Below, one piece after another: positions 17,286 through 24,515 of a DNA stretch of 28,806 nt. Within the stretch, counting starts at the first letter, position 1. Each line of letters opens with the position of its first letter. The notes below the pieces were generated by a model, which was not told the origin of the DNA, searched no databases, and saw only the letters and a list, made by a program, of their open reading frames with translations. This DNA is from Bacteroidales bacterium (GTDB taxonomy: Bacteria; Bacteroidota; Bacteroidia; Bacteroidales; UBA932): the NCBI GenBank assembly GCA_017551425.1, contig JAFZLQ010000080.1:1-28806 (forward strand). The letters run 5' to 3'. The position numbers and the translations under genes were made by a program.

Positions 17286-20020
17286 ATATTATAAAGGCCA
17301 GCGCGGGGTCGGGAAAGACTTTCAGGCTCTCGCACACGTACATGGATTACCTGCTTGCCTCCGACGACCAGTGGGCATACAGGCATCTGCTCGCCGTCAC
17401 CTTTACGAACAAGGCTACGGCGGAGATGAAGGCCCGTATCCTCAAGGACCTGGAGCAGGCGGGCAAGACGAATCCGCGGGCCAGGAAGTACCTTGTGAGC
17501 ATACTCCACGACTACAGCGCGTTCGGCGTATGCACCATAGACCGTTTCTTCCAGCAGACCCTGCGCGCCTTCGCACGCGAGCTCGGGCAGACCTCGTCAT
17601 ACCAGGTTGAGCTGGACCGCGAATCCCTTGTGCGCGAGGCTATGGACCGTGTGCTCGACGGCCTGACTTCAGACAAGCACGAACTCGTATCATGGCTTAA
17701 AAACAACGCCATCGAGAGCCTTCGCAGCAACGGCCGCTTCCGCCTTGACGACGGCCTGCTGGACATGGGCAAACGCCTCAAGAGCGAGAGCTACCGCCGC
17801 CTGAAGGCATCCTGCGGCATAGACGAACAGGTCCATTTTGCAAAGGGCCGCCTCGCCTCCATACACAGGAGCTGCGCCAGGGTCATGGCGGAATTCGAAA
17901 AGGGCGCGAAGGAACTGGGACTGACGCCCGACAAGGGCCGCCATTACTCGTATCCCACCACCAAAAAGGTCCTGGAGATGCCCGGCGTGCAGGAGTACCT
18001 GGACAGCTTCTACGACGACTACGCCACCGCCCTGATTGTGGACAACCAGCTCTACGGGCTCGGCGTCGCAAGGGACTTCGAACTTGAATTCGACGCCCTC
18101 CTGCGGGAGAAGAACGTCATGCCGCTGGACGAGTCGGGCGTGCTGCTGAGGGACATAATCGACGGCTCCGACGCCCCGTTCGTTTACGAGAAGACGGGCA
18201 CCCGGTACGCCCACTACCTGCTGGACGAATTCCAGGACACCTCGCGTCTGCAGTGGGAGAATTTCCTTCCCCTGCTGCGTGACGCCGATGCAGCCGGCGA
18301 CAACCTCATAGTGGGAGACGTCAAGCAGAGCATTTACCGCTGGCGCAATTCCGACTGGCGCATGCTGGATTCCGAAGTCAAGGCGGAATTCCCTTCGGCC
18401 ATCGTGGAGAATCCGGAGTTCAACTGGCGCAGCGCAAGGAGGATAGTGGAATTCAACAGCGATTTCTTCGAATACGCGGCTTCGGTAACCAATCTCTCCG
18501 GCATGTATTCCAACGTGAGGCAGGAGCCGCGCACCGGCGAGCCCCAGGAGGGTTGCGTGCGTGTCTCGTTCACCTCGGACCAGATATCCGCGGTGCTGCA
18601 GTCCGTAGCCGACGTACTCGCCCGCGGCGCCCGTTTCGGAGACATAGCCATACTGGTGCGTGGCCATGCTGAGGGGTCAGACATTGCAGACGCCCTCATC
18701 GCCGCAGATTATCCCGTCATATCCGACGATTCGCTCGACCTCAAGGGGGCTGTGACCGTAAGGCGCCTGGTGTCGCTCCTGACCTTCTACGAAGACCCTT
18801 CCAACGCCGTAGGCAGCTATCTCGCAAGCTCCATTGGCGTCAGCTTCCCGGACCATTACCATTCCCTGGTGGACTTCTGCGAGCATCTGCTGCGCGAAAT
18901 CCGCAGCTGCGACCCTGCGACCTTCGATGCGGAAACGCTTTACGTGGGCGCCTTCATGGACCTGTTGCAGGATTGGGTGGCGGTGAACGGCAACAAGCTC
19001 AAGGCCTTCCTGCGCGACTGGGACGCCCGCGAGGAATGCTACATAGGTTCTCCGGAGAATTCCGACGCCATACGCATAATGACGGTCCACAAGGCGAAGG
19101 GCCTGGAGTTCCCCCACGTCATTTTCCCGTTCGCAGACAAGGTCGGCCTGTTCAAGCAGAGCGTATGCTGGTGCAGGCTCGACGGGGCCGGCACTTCCCT
19201 GGGAAGCGTCGTGGACGGCATCTATCCCGTCAACCTCAGCGGGAGTTCGGTCCATACGCGTTTCGCCTCCGCCTATCATGACGAGCATGCGATGCAGGTG
19301 GTGGACAACCTCAACATTTTCTACGTCGCGCTCACGCGGGCTTCCAAGAGCATGCACATAATAGCCAAAGAGGTAGCGTCGGCAAAGAAAAAGGCGCTTA
19401 AGAGCGGGAAAACCATAGACTGGAGCAATTTCTCCGAGATGCTGTACGCAAGGTGCGGGTGCGACGAAGAATATGTGTACGGCACGCCTTACGACTTCAG
19501 CCGGATGAAGCGCAAGCCGGCTATGACGGGAATACCGTTCAGGGCAGAGTGGCGCTCAATCCCCCTCGGGAAGCGTCTGCAGGCCTCCCAGGACGCCGAC
19601 AATTACTTCGGCGAGGGCGGTCTCACGGGAGTTGCGGCCTCCGGACGTCTGCGCGGCATAGAGCTGCACCGGGTACTCTCCGGGGTCGATTCCGCAGGGG
19701 ACCTGCCGGCACGCCTCGGGGATGCCGACCGCGAACTGCTGAAGGCGCGCATTGAGGCTCATCCCGAGTGGTTCGGCGGCACGGCGATGGCCCGCAACGA
19801 GCTCACGGTATTCGCCGCGGACGGTTCCCGCCTGCGTCCCGACAGGGTGCTGCAGAAGCCGGACGGCGGTATTGTCATCATCGACTATAAATTCGGCGCG
19901 GAGAGGGAAAGCTATCTGTGGCAGGTGCGCAGGTACGTGCGCCTCTTCCGCGACATGGGGCATACGGACGTCTGCGGATATATATGGTATGTGCCTGAAG
20001 ACAAAGTAGTTAAGGTATGA
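17282..20020 (+). CDS. AddA-like UvrD/RecB-family helicase-nuclease
   Basis: A 912-residue superfamily 1 helicase with a C-terminal nuclease, the partner of the preceding AddB-like protein. Helicase motifs in order: Walker A ASAGSGKT (6-13), VTFTNKATAEMKAR (Ia), DEFQDTS (from 315, Walker B), GDVKQSIYRWR (III), TVHKAKGLEFPHV (V) and FYVALTRASKSMH (VI). The C-terminal RecB nuclease motif is IIDYKFG with Asp868 and Lys870. The Walker A starts only six residues in, as is common for these Bacteroidota proteins. It is compact compared with Bacillus AddA (about 1,230). The ATG overlaps the addB-like stop by 4 bases, and the oxidoreductase gene overlaps its end by 4. Strand separation plus end degradation for recombination repair is the expected role. 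Confidence 0.92.
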   Translation: MNIIKASAGSGKTFRLSHTYMDYLLASDDQWAYRHLLAVTFTNKATAEMKARILKDLEQAGKTNPRARKYLVSILHDYSAFGVCTIDRFFQQTLRAFARELGQTSSYQVELDRESLVREAMDRVLDGLTSDKHELVSWLKNNAIESLRSNGRFRLDDGLLDMGKRLKSESYRRLKASCGIDEQVHFAKGRLASIHRSCARVMAEFEKGAKELGLTPDKGRHYSYPTTKKVLEMPGVQEYLDSFYDDYATALIVDNQLYGLGVARDFELEFDALLREKNVMPLDESGVLLRDIIDGSDAPFVYEKTGTRYAHYLLDEFQDTSRLQWENFLPLLRDADAAGDNLIVGDVKQSIYRWRNSDWRMLDSEVKAEFPSAIVENPEFNWRSARRIVEFNSDFFEYAASVTNLSGMYSNVRQEPRTGEPQEGCVRVSFTSDQISAVLQSVADVLARGARFGDIAILVRGHAEGSDIADALIAADYPVISDDSLDLKGAVTVRRLVSLLTFYEDPSNAVGSYLASSIGVSFPDHYHSLVDFCEHLLREIRSCDPATFDAETLYVGAFMDLLQDWVAVNGNKLKAFLRDWDAREECYIGSPENSDAIRIMTVHKAKGLEFPHVIFPFADKVGLFKQSVCWCRLDGAGTSLGSVVDGIYPVNLSGSSVHTRFASAYHDEHAMQVVDNLNIFYVALTRASKSMHIIAKEVASAKKKALKSGKTIDWSNFSEMLYARCGCDEEYVYGTPYDFSRMKRKPAMTGIPFRAEWRSIPLGKRLQASQDADNYFGEGGLTGVAASGRLRGIELHRVLSGVDSAGDLPARLGDADRELLKARIEAHPEWFGGTAMARNELTVFAADGSRLRPDRVLQKPDGGIVIIDYKFGAERESYLWQVRRYVRLFRDMGHTDVCGYIWYVPEDKVVKV

Positions 20021-21540
20021 AAGAATTCGAGATAACCTGTCCTCTTACGCGCGAGCCGCGTCTGAAGGAAATCGAGGCCAGGGCAGGAGGCCTGAAGTGG
20101 GTACTCAAGAAGCGCTCCATCGACGCCCGCAAGGAGCCCGTATGGCGTTACCAGTACGAGGCGTACGCCCCGGGGGAGTACGTGCCGTTTGAGCTCGCTC
20201 CGCTGCAGGACGTGCACGGCAGGCCCGCCGTGATAGTGGTCGGCGCCGGTCCGGCAGGCATGTTCGCCGCTATAAAGCTTATCGAGCTCGGTCTGCGTCC
20301 CATAGTGCTGGAGCGCGGCAAGGACGTGCATGAACGCAAGTTCGACATGGCCCGCCTGTCCCGCGAGGGCGTGGTGAATCCCGAGTCCAACTACTGCTAC
20401 GGCGAGGGAGGCGCAGGCGCTTTCTCCGACGGCAAGCTCTATACCCGCTCCTCCAAGAGGGGAGACATACGCGAGGTGCTCTACAGGCTCGTGGAGTTCG
20501 GGGCGTCCAAAGACATTCTGATAGACGCACACCCCCACATAGGTTCAGACAAGCTGCCCGCGGTGGTTGAGAACATACGCAAATGCGTGGTGGAGCACGG
20601 CGGGGAGTATCACTTCGGGGCGAAGGTCGTTTCCGTAGAGCCGGGAGGCGGCGGCGTGACCTGCGCCGACGGCACCCGTTACGAAGGACGCGCCGTCATC
20701 CTCGCCACCGGGCATTCGGCACGGGACGTCTATGAAATGCTGTCCAGGGGTGGCGGGCAGCTCGAGGCCAAAGGCTTTGCGCTCGGCGTGCGCGTGGAGC
20801 ATCCCCAGGAAAAGATCAACTTCCACCAGTACCACGGCACCTGGAAACCCGGAGTGCCTGCGGCGGAGTATTCCTTTGTGGAACAGGTTGACGGCAGGGG
20901 AGTGTTCTCCTTCTGCATGTGCCCCGGAGGCGTGCTGGTGCCGTCTTCCACCGAACCCGGCACGGTGGTGCTTAACGGCATGTCCAACTCCGGGAGAAGC
21001 GGCAAGTTCGCCAACGCCGGCGTGGTGGTGCAGATCGAGCCGGAAGACGTTCCGGGCGAGGACCCTTTCCGACTGATGGACTTCCAGCATGAGGTCGAGA
21101 AGGCCATGTTCGACTGGTGCGAACGCAAGCGCTGCTCCGGAGAAAAGGACCTCCCCCAGAACCCCATGGCCGCACCCGCGCAGCGCATGGAGGACTTCTG
21201 CCTCGGAAAGCTCAGCAAGAAGATGCCGCCAACCTCGTATTTCCCCGGAGTGATGAGCGCGCCCCTGCATGAGCTGCTCCCGCCCATGGTGGCGGAGCGC
21301 CTGCAGAAAGCCTTCCCGCGTATAAAGATGAAGGGATACTATACCAACGCCGCCCTTCTCCTTGGCGTGGAATCCCGCACCTCCTCGCCAATACGCATCC
21401 CCCGCGATCCCGAGACTCTGCAATACGTCTCCATGCCCGGAATTTACCCGTGCGGCGAGGGCGCAGGTTATTCAGGAGGAATAGTATCCAGCGCGATAGA
21501 CGGTATCCGCTGCGCGGAGGCGGTCAAACGTTATTTGTAG
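20017..21540 (+). CDS. FAD-dependent oxidoreductase (COG2509-type dehydrogenase)
   Basis: A 507-residue flavoprotein of the uncharacterised FAD-dependent dehydrogenase group. An N-terminal domain of about 65 residues (MKEFEITCPLTREPRLKEIE) precedes the Rossmann dinucleotide fold VIVVGAGPAGMFAAIK (72-87), an ERGKDVHERKFD segment that binds the ribose, and SNYCYGEGGAGAFSDGKLYTR. A C-terminal GEGAGYSGGIVSSAIDG closes the FAD site. Substrate and pathway are unknown for the family. It is translationally coupled to the AddA-like gene by a 4-base overlap, but I see no functional reason for the link beyond a shared operon. It is cytoplasmic, with no signal or membrane segments, and complete. Downstream lies the palindromic repeat spacer. 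Confidence 0.85.
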   Translation: MKEFEITCPLTREPRLKEIEARAGGLKWVLKKRSIDARKEPVWRYQYEAYAPGEYVPFELAPLQDVHGRPAVIVVGAGPAGMFAAIKLIELGLRPIVLERGKDVHERKFDMARLSREGVVNPESNYCYGEGGAGAFSDGKLYTRSSKRGDIREVLYRLVEFGASKDILIDAHPHIGSDKLPAVVENIRKCVVEHGGEYHFGAKVVSVEPGGGGVTCADGTRYEGRAVILATGHSARDVYEMLSRGGGQLEAKGFALGVRVEHPQEKINFHQYHGTWKPGVPAAEYSFVEQVDGRGVFSFCMCPGGVLVPSSTEPGTVVLNGMSNSGRSGKFANAGVVVQIEPEDVPGEDPFRLMDFQHEVEKAMFDWCERKRCSGEKDLPQNPMAAPAQRMEDFCLGKLSKKMPPTSYFPGVMSAPLHELLPPMVAERLQKAFPRIKMKGYYTNAALLLGVESRTSSPIRIPRDPETLQYVSMPGIYPCGEGAGYSGGIVSSAIDGIRCAEAVKRYL

Positions 21541-21550
21541 CTTCATTTTG

Positions 21551-21637
21551 TGTTCACCTCGGTCCAAGCACTGGACCGACATGCACGTTTTGGGCGTTAT
21601 TTGTTCACCTCGGTCCAAGCACTGGACCGAGGTGAAC
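21551..21637. repeat. Two 51-base-spaced copies of a palindromic repeat
   Basis: A 29-base sequence beginning TGTTCACCTCGGTCCA occurs identically at 21551-21579 and 21602-21630, offset by 51 bases. The second copy completes a perfect 15-bp inverted repeat, GTTCACCTCGGTCCA (21603-21617), loop AGCAC, TGGACCGAGGTGAAC (21623-21637). The first copy keeps the inner 7-bp stem but diverges outside it (ACATGCAC instead of AGGTGAAC). It lies between convergent genes, so it may act as a bidirectional transcription terminator or a REP-type element. There is no T-run after either stem, so a classical Rho-independent terminator is not supported. This is the only gene-free stretch over 100 bases in the window. 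Confidence 0.85.
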
Positions 21638-21653
21638 GTCTGTCTTGGCAATT

Positions 21654-22703
21654 CTAGGGAATCGCAATAACGTACGTGCGTTTTTCTTTGTTGGTGAGTT
21701 TGGCGTCGCGCAGCCAGAGGTTGGCGCGTTTGAGGTCGGCGTAGGTAACGCCGTAGTCGAGCGCGAACTTCACAAGGTTGGGAATGCCGTCCGATACGGT
21801 GACGGTCTGGCGCGGAGGCTCGTAAGGATATCGCTCCGTAACGTCAAAGCCGAAGGCCGAGGGATTCTCGAACAGCATCTTGGCCGCGATTATGCGATAG
21901 ACGTATCGGGAAGTCTCCTCCGGGAGCCAGAGGTCGAAGAAACTGTTCTGGCGCTGCTCAGCCACGCGCCTTACCATTCCGCCCATGCCGCAATTGTAGC
22001 TTGCCGCAACCGTAGTCCAGTCTCCGAACAGCTCGAATGCGCGCATCAGGTACTTGCACGCAGCCTCAGTCTCCTTCTCGATATTGAAACGCTCGTCCAC
22101 CTCTGCGTCCACCACGAGCCCGAACTCCTTTGCCGTAGCCTTGGTAAACTGCCACAGCCCCGCCGCTCCCGCCACGGAAACGGCCTTCGGGTCCAGATTG
22201 CTCTCGATGACCATCAGATACTTGAAATCGTCCGGGATCCCATACTTCTCCAGCACCGGCTCCACCTGCCGGAAATAGCGCCCCGAGCGCTTCAGCATCA
22301 GCGTGGATGTAGAATGCATATAAGTGAACGACATCAGCTCCCTGTCCATCCGCTCATACTTCTCCGTCGTATCAAAACGTATCACGCTCCCCGCAAACTC
22401 CGCCTGCAGCGGCACCTGCGGCGCCACCGGATGCATCCCCTCCTGCTGCTGTTGATAGATTCCCTGCGCTGATGCACCGGTAAGCGGCAGCGACAGCAGC
22501 ACAAAACACAGCAGCAGCCTGAGCCAATTCAACAGATACTGCTGTTTCCGGACCGTCTGCGCCCACGCAGCCGTGAGTGGGAGGGGCCCGCAGGGACTCG
22601 ATGGACGTAACGTGAGCTTGCTCACGTACGGACAGAGAGGGCCTGTGGGAGGGATAGGCCGCTTGCGGCCGTAGTCCGGAAATAGCAGTATCTGTTGAAT
22701 CAT
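21654..22703 (-). CDS. Lytic transglycosylase (SLT/MltD-like) with a disrupted or extended N-terminus
   Basis: A lytic transglycosylase that cleaves peptidoglycan to 1,6-anhydro-MurNAc products in the periplasm. The SLT domain is at about 145-275: catalytic Glu167 in MVIESNLDPKAVS, then AAGLWQFTKATA and the ASYNCGMGG motif. A single degenerate LysM-like segment ends the protein (349 residues from ATG 22703). The N-terminus is odd. Codons 2-59 are supplied by a 174-base inverted-repeat element, followed by a normal signal sequence (LRLLLCFVLLSLPLTGASA). Without the element the ATG would join directly to TGG CTC AGG, giving MWLRLLLCFVLL. Translation may instead begin at TTG 22532 (292 residues). 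mnmA ends 7 bases before the ATG. The function of the mature enzyme looks intact; export depends on the start used. Confidence 0.85.
   Translation of the reverse strand: MIQQILLFPDYGRKRPIPPTGPLCPYVSKLTLRPSSPCGPLPLTAAWAQTVRKQQYLLNWLRLLLCFVLLSLPLTGASAQGIYQQQQEGMHPVAPQVPLQAEFAGSVIRFDTTEKYERMDRELMSFTYMHSTSTLMLKRSGRYFRQVEPVLEKYGIPDDFKYLMVIESNLDPKAVSVAGAAGLWQFTKATAKEFGLVVDAEVDERFNIEKETEAACKYLMRAFELFGDWTTVAASYNCGMGGMVRRVAEQRQNSFFDLWLPEETSRYVYRIIAAKMLFENPSAFGFDVTERYPYEPPRQTVTVSDGIPNLVKFALDYGVTYADLKRANLWLRDAKLTNKEKRTYVIAIP
22527..22700. mobile_element. MITE-like inverted-repeat element inserted at the start of the transglycosylase gene
   Basis: A 174-base element bounded by 27-base inverted repeats: ATTCAACAGATACTGCTGTT... 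at 22527-22553 and its complement at 22674-22700, with one mismatch (G22544 against T22683). Inside are a perfect 8-bp hairpin, ACGTGAGC-TT-GCTCACGT (22610-22627), and two copies of GTGGGAGGG (22577-22585, 22645-22653). It codes for nothing on its own. Its length is a multiple of three and it has no stop in the transglycosylase frame. CA occurs on both flanks, but as a 2-base target duplication this would break the frame of the inferred precursor gene, so I do not claim one. Confidence 0.75.
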
Positions 22704-22710
22704 GGCTCGC

Positions 22711-24009
22711 TTATATTACTCCGCTGCCGAGCAGCTCAGGCGCATCCCACTTGTCGTTAGGATCCTGAAGTGCGTAGAACGCCGCAAACTGCCCGGGGGT
22801 AATGCTCCTCTGCGGCTTGTCGAAGACGACGAACAACCCGCACCCGCGCATCAGCAAAACCGCATCCTGCAGCTCCTGGCGGTAACGTATCCGCACCCGG
22901 CACCTCAGACTTCCCCCCACGGCCATCGCCAGCTCCTCCCGCATCCAGTGAACCTCATCCGGGCTGACCCGCAGCACACGGCGGAACAGGCCCTTGTGGT
23001 CCTCGCCCTCGCCGACGTAAATGCGGTTGGCGACCACATCGGTAGCTATAACGAACAGCGGCCTCGCGTGACCGCCTATCGCAAGCCCCTTGCGCTGGCC
23101 GATGGTATAGAACTGCGCCCCCTCGTGGCGACCGGCAACGACGCCCCACGGATTGGGCTTGTTGCGCGTCTTGCGCACATGGTGCCTCCCGGAACGATAC
23201 GTCTCGGTTTCAAACACTATATTGCTGTAGTCCAGCGGCTTGGAGAGCTCCATGAGCTCCCCGTCGCTCAACTCTTCAGGGGCCTTGGAAGCCAGCAGGG
23301 CGGCATCGGAGGCGTACCTGGGAGAATCTTCATACCACCGGTCGAACACCTCAACCACATCGCCCTCCACGGGCTGGAGCTTCTGCTGCAGGAAAACAGG
23401 CAGATCGACCTTCCCGACGAAGCAGATGCCCTGCGAATCCTTCTTGTCCGCCGACGGAAGATCGGCTTCCGCCGCCAGGGCCCGCACCTCGCTCTTCAGC
23501 ATGCCCCCGATGGGGAACATGGCGGCGGCAAGCTGGTCCTGGCTCAGGCGGCAGAGGAAATAGCTCTGGTCCTTGCCCGGGTCGATGCCCTCCAGGAGCT
23601 TCCAGCTGCCGTCCGGAGCCTGCTCCTTGCGGCAATAGTGCCCGGTGGCCACCATGTCGGCCCCCAGTTCGCGCGCCTTGGCAAGGAAGGCGTCGAACTT
23701 GATCTCGCTGTTGCAGAGGACGTCGGGATTGGGGGTGCGCCCGCGGGCGTATTCGTCGAACATATAATCCACCACGCGCTGGCGGTACTCCGCAGACAGA
23801 TCCACAAAATAAAAAGGTATTCCTATCTTGCGCGCCACCAGCTCCGCCACGAACTTGTCTTCCTCCCACTCGCAGTCGCCGTGAAGCGTGCCCTCGGTGT
23901 CGTGCCAGTTCTGCATGAACATGGCAAAGACATCGTAGCCCTGCCGCTTGAGCAACAGGGCCGCAACGCTGGAATCGACTCCTCCTGAAAGTCCGACGCA
24001 GATCTTCAT
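22711..24009 (-). CDS. mnmA: tRNA-specific 2-thiouridylase
   Basis: A 432-residue enzyme that puts sulfur on U34 of tRNAs for Lys, Glu and Gln. The PP-loop SGGVDSS is at 8-14. The catalytic cysteine pair is Cys99 in NPDVLCN and Cys196 in SQGICFVG. FYTIGQRKGLAIGG (300-313) opens the C-terminal barrel. Compared with E. coli MnmA (about 368) there are roughly 65 extra residues at 223-288, between EGDVVEVF and GVVAGRHEGAQF. I recall inserts here in Bacteroidota homologues. The start is ATG 24009 (MKICVGLSGG), overlapping the stop of the LolA-like gene by 4 bases; the longer open frame upstream is a shadow of that gene. A second MnmA-type paralogue elsewhere in the genome is possible. Confidence 0.94.
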   Translation of the reverse strand: MKICVGLSGGVDSSVAALLLKRQGYDVFAMFMQNWHDTEGTLHGDCEWEEDKFVAELVARKIGIPFYFVDLSAEYRQRVVDYMFDEYARGRTPNPDVLCNSEIKFDAFLAKARELGADMVATGHYCRKEQAPDGSWKLLEGIDPGKDQSYFLCRLSQDQLAAAMFPIGGMLKSEVRALAAEADLPSADKKDSQGICFVGKVDLPVFLQQKLQPVEGDVVEVFDRWYEDSPRYASDAALLASKAPEELSDGELMELSKPLDYSNIVFETETYRSGRHHVRKTRNKPNPWGVVAGRHEGAQFYTIGQRKGLAIGGHARPLFVIATDVVANRIYVGEGEDHKGLFRRVLRVSPDEVHWMREELAMAVGGSLRCRVRIRYRQELQDAVLLMRGCGLFVVFDKPQRSITPGQFAAFYALQDPNDKWDAPELLGSGVI

Positions 24010-24515
24010 CGCAGGTCTGTGACTACCCACTCCGGACCCAGACCCGCCGTGCTGAAGCTGAAGCCTGCCGGGCTGCCGCTGAGGGGCGATTTGACTATGG
24101 AAGTAAACTTGAAAACCACCTCCGCGCCCTGCGAAGGCTCCTTGTACACGCCGCTGATGGTCTTTTCTCCCATCTTGAGATTGCTGATGCGGTCCAGATG
24201 CTCCTGCGGGTTGACGAAGAACTCGGCGGTGCCGTCGGAAGCCTCGATGTAAACCTCCTTCGCCTCGGAGTCCACGGTCCATCGGGTGGTGCCGTCGCAC
24301 CAGATGTCAGCTCCGTTGACGGATATGTGGTAGCAGTTGCCGTCAACCAGCACGGAGCCGTCCGTACGTATCTGCGCCTTGTCTTTGGCGGACAGGGTGT
24401 ATTTGAAGCTGACCCGGTTGCTGTCTATCAGGGCCTTGAAGGCCTCGGGCGTGTTCTGGGCCGCCGCCGGAAGGGAGATGGCCAGCATAAGCAGTGTGAA
24501 AAATCGTTTCATCAT
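24006..24515 (-). CDS. LolA-like periplasmic outer-membrane lipoprotein carrier
   Basis: A 169-residue secreted protein with a signal peptide (MMKRFFTLLMLAISLPAAAQ). The mature part is beta-rich with little conserved sequence, as expected for LolA-like proteins, which ferry lipoproteins from the inner to the outer membrane. A telling segment is the central KDKAQIRTDGSVLVDGNCYHI followed by the aromatic GTTRWTVDSEAKEVYIE. Identification relies on fold-type pattern and position: a lolA-type gene behind ftsK is a recurring order in Bacteroidota. The first ATG overlaps the ftsK stop by 4 bases; a second ATG follows immediately, so the start could be one codon later. Its stop overlaps the mnmA start. 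The length is slightly below a typical LolA. Confidence 0.75.
   Translation of the reverse strand: MMKRFFTLLMLAISLPAAAQNTPEAFKALIDSNRVSFKYTLSAKDKAQIRTDGSVLVDGNCYHISVNGADIWCDGTTRWTVDSEAKEVYIEASDGTAEFFVNPQEHLDRISNLKMGEKTISGVYKEPSQGAEVVFKFTSIVKSPLSGSPAGFSFSTAGLGPEWVVTDLR

Noticed and set aside
21551..21637. The palindromic repeat as a minimal CRISPR array
   Set aside because: Only two copies with a 22-base gap, the repeat is itself a full palindrome in one copy, and no cas genes are near.
22711..24300. A longer mnmA start at 24300
   Set aside because: The extra 97 residues are out-of-frame LolA-like gene sequence; MKICVGLSGGVDSS is the normal MnmA beginning.
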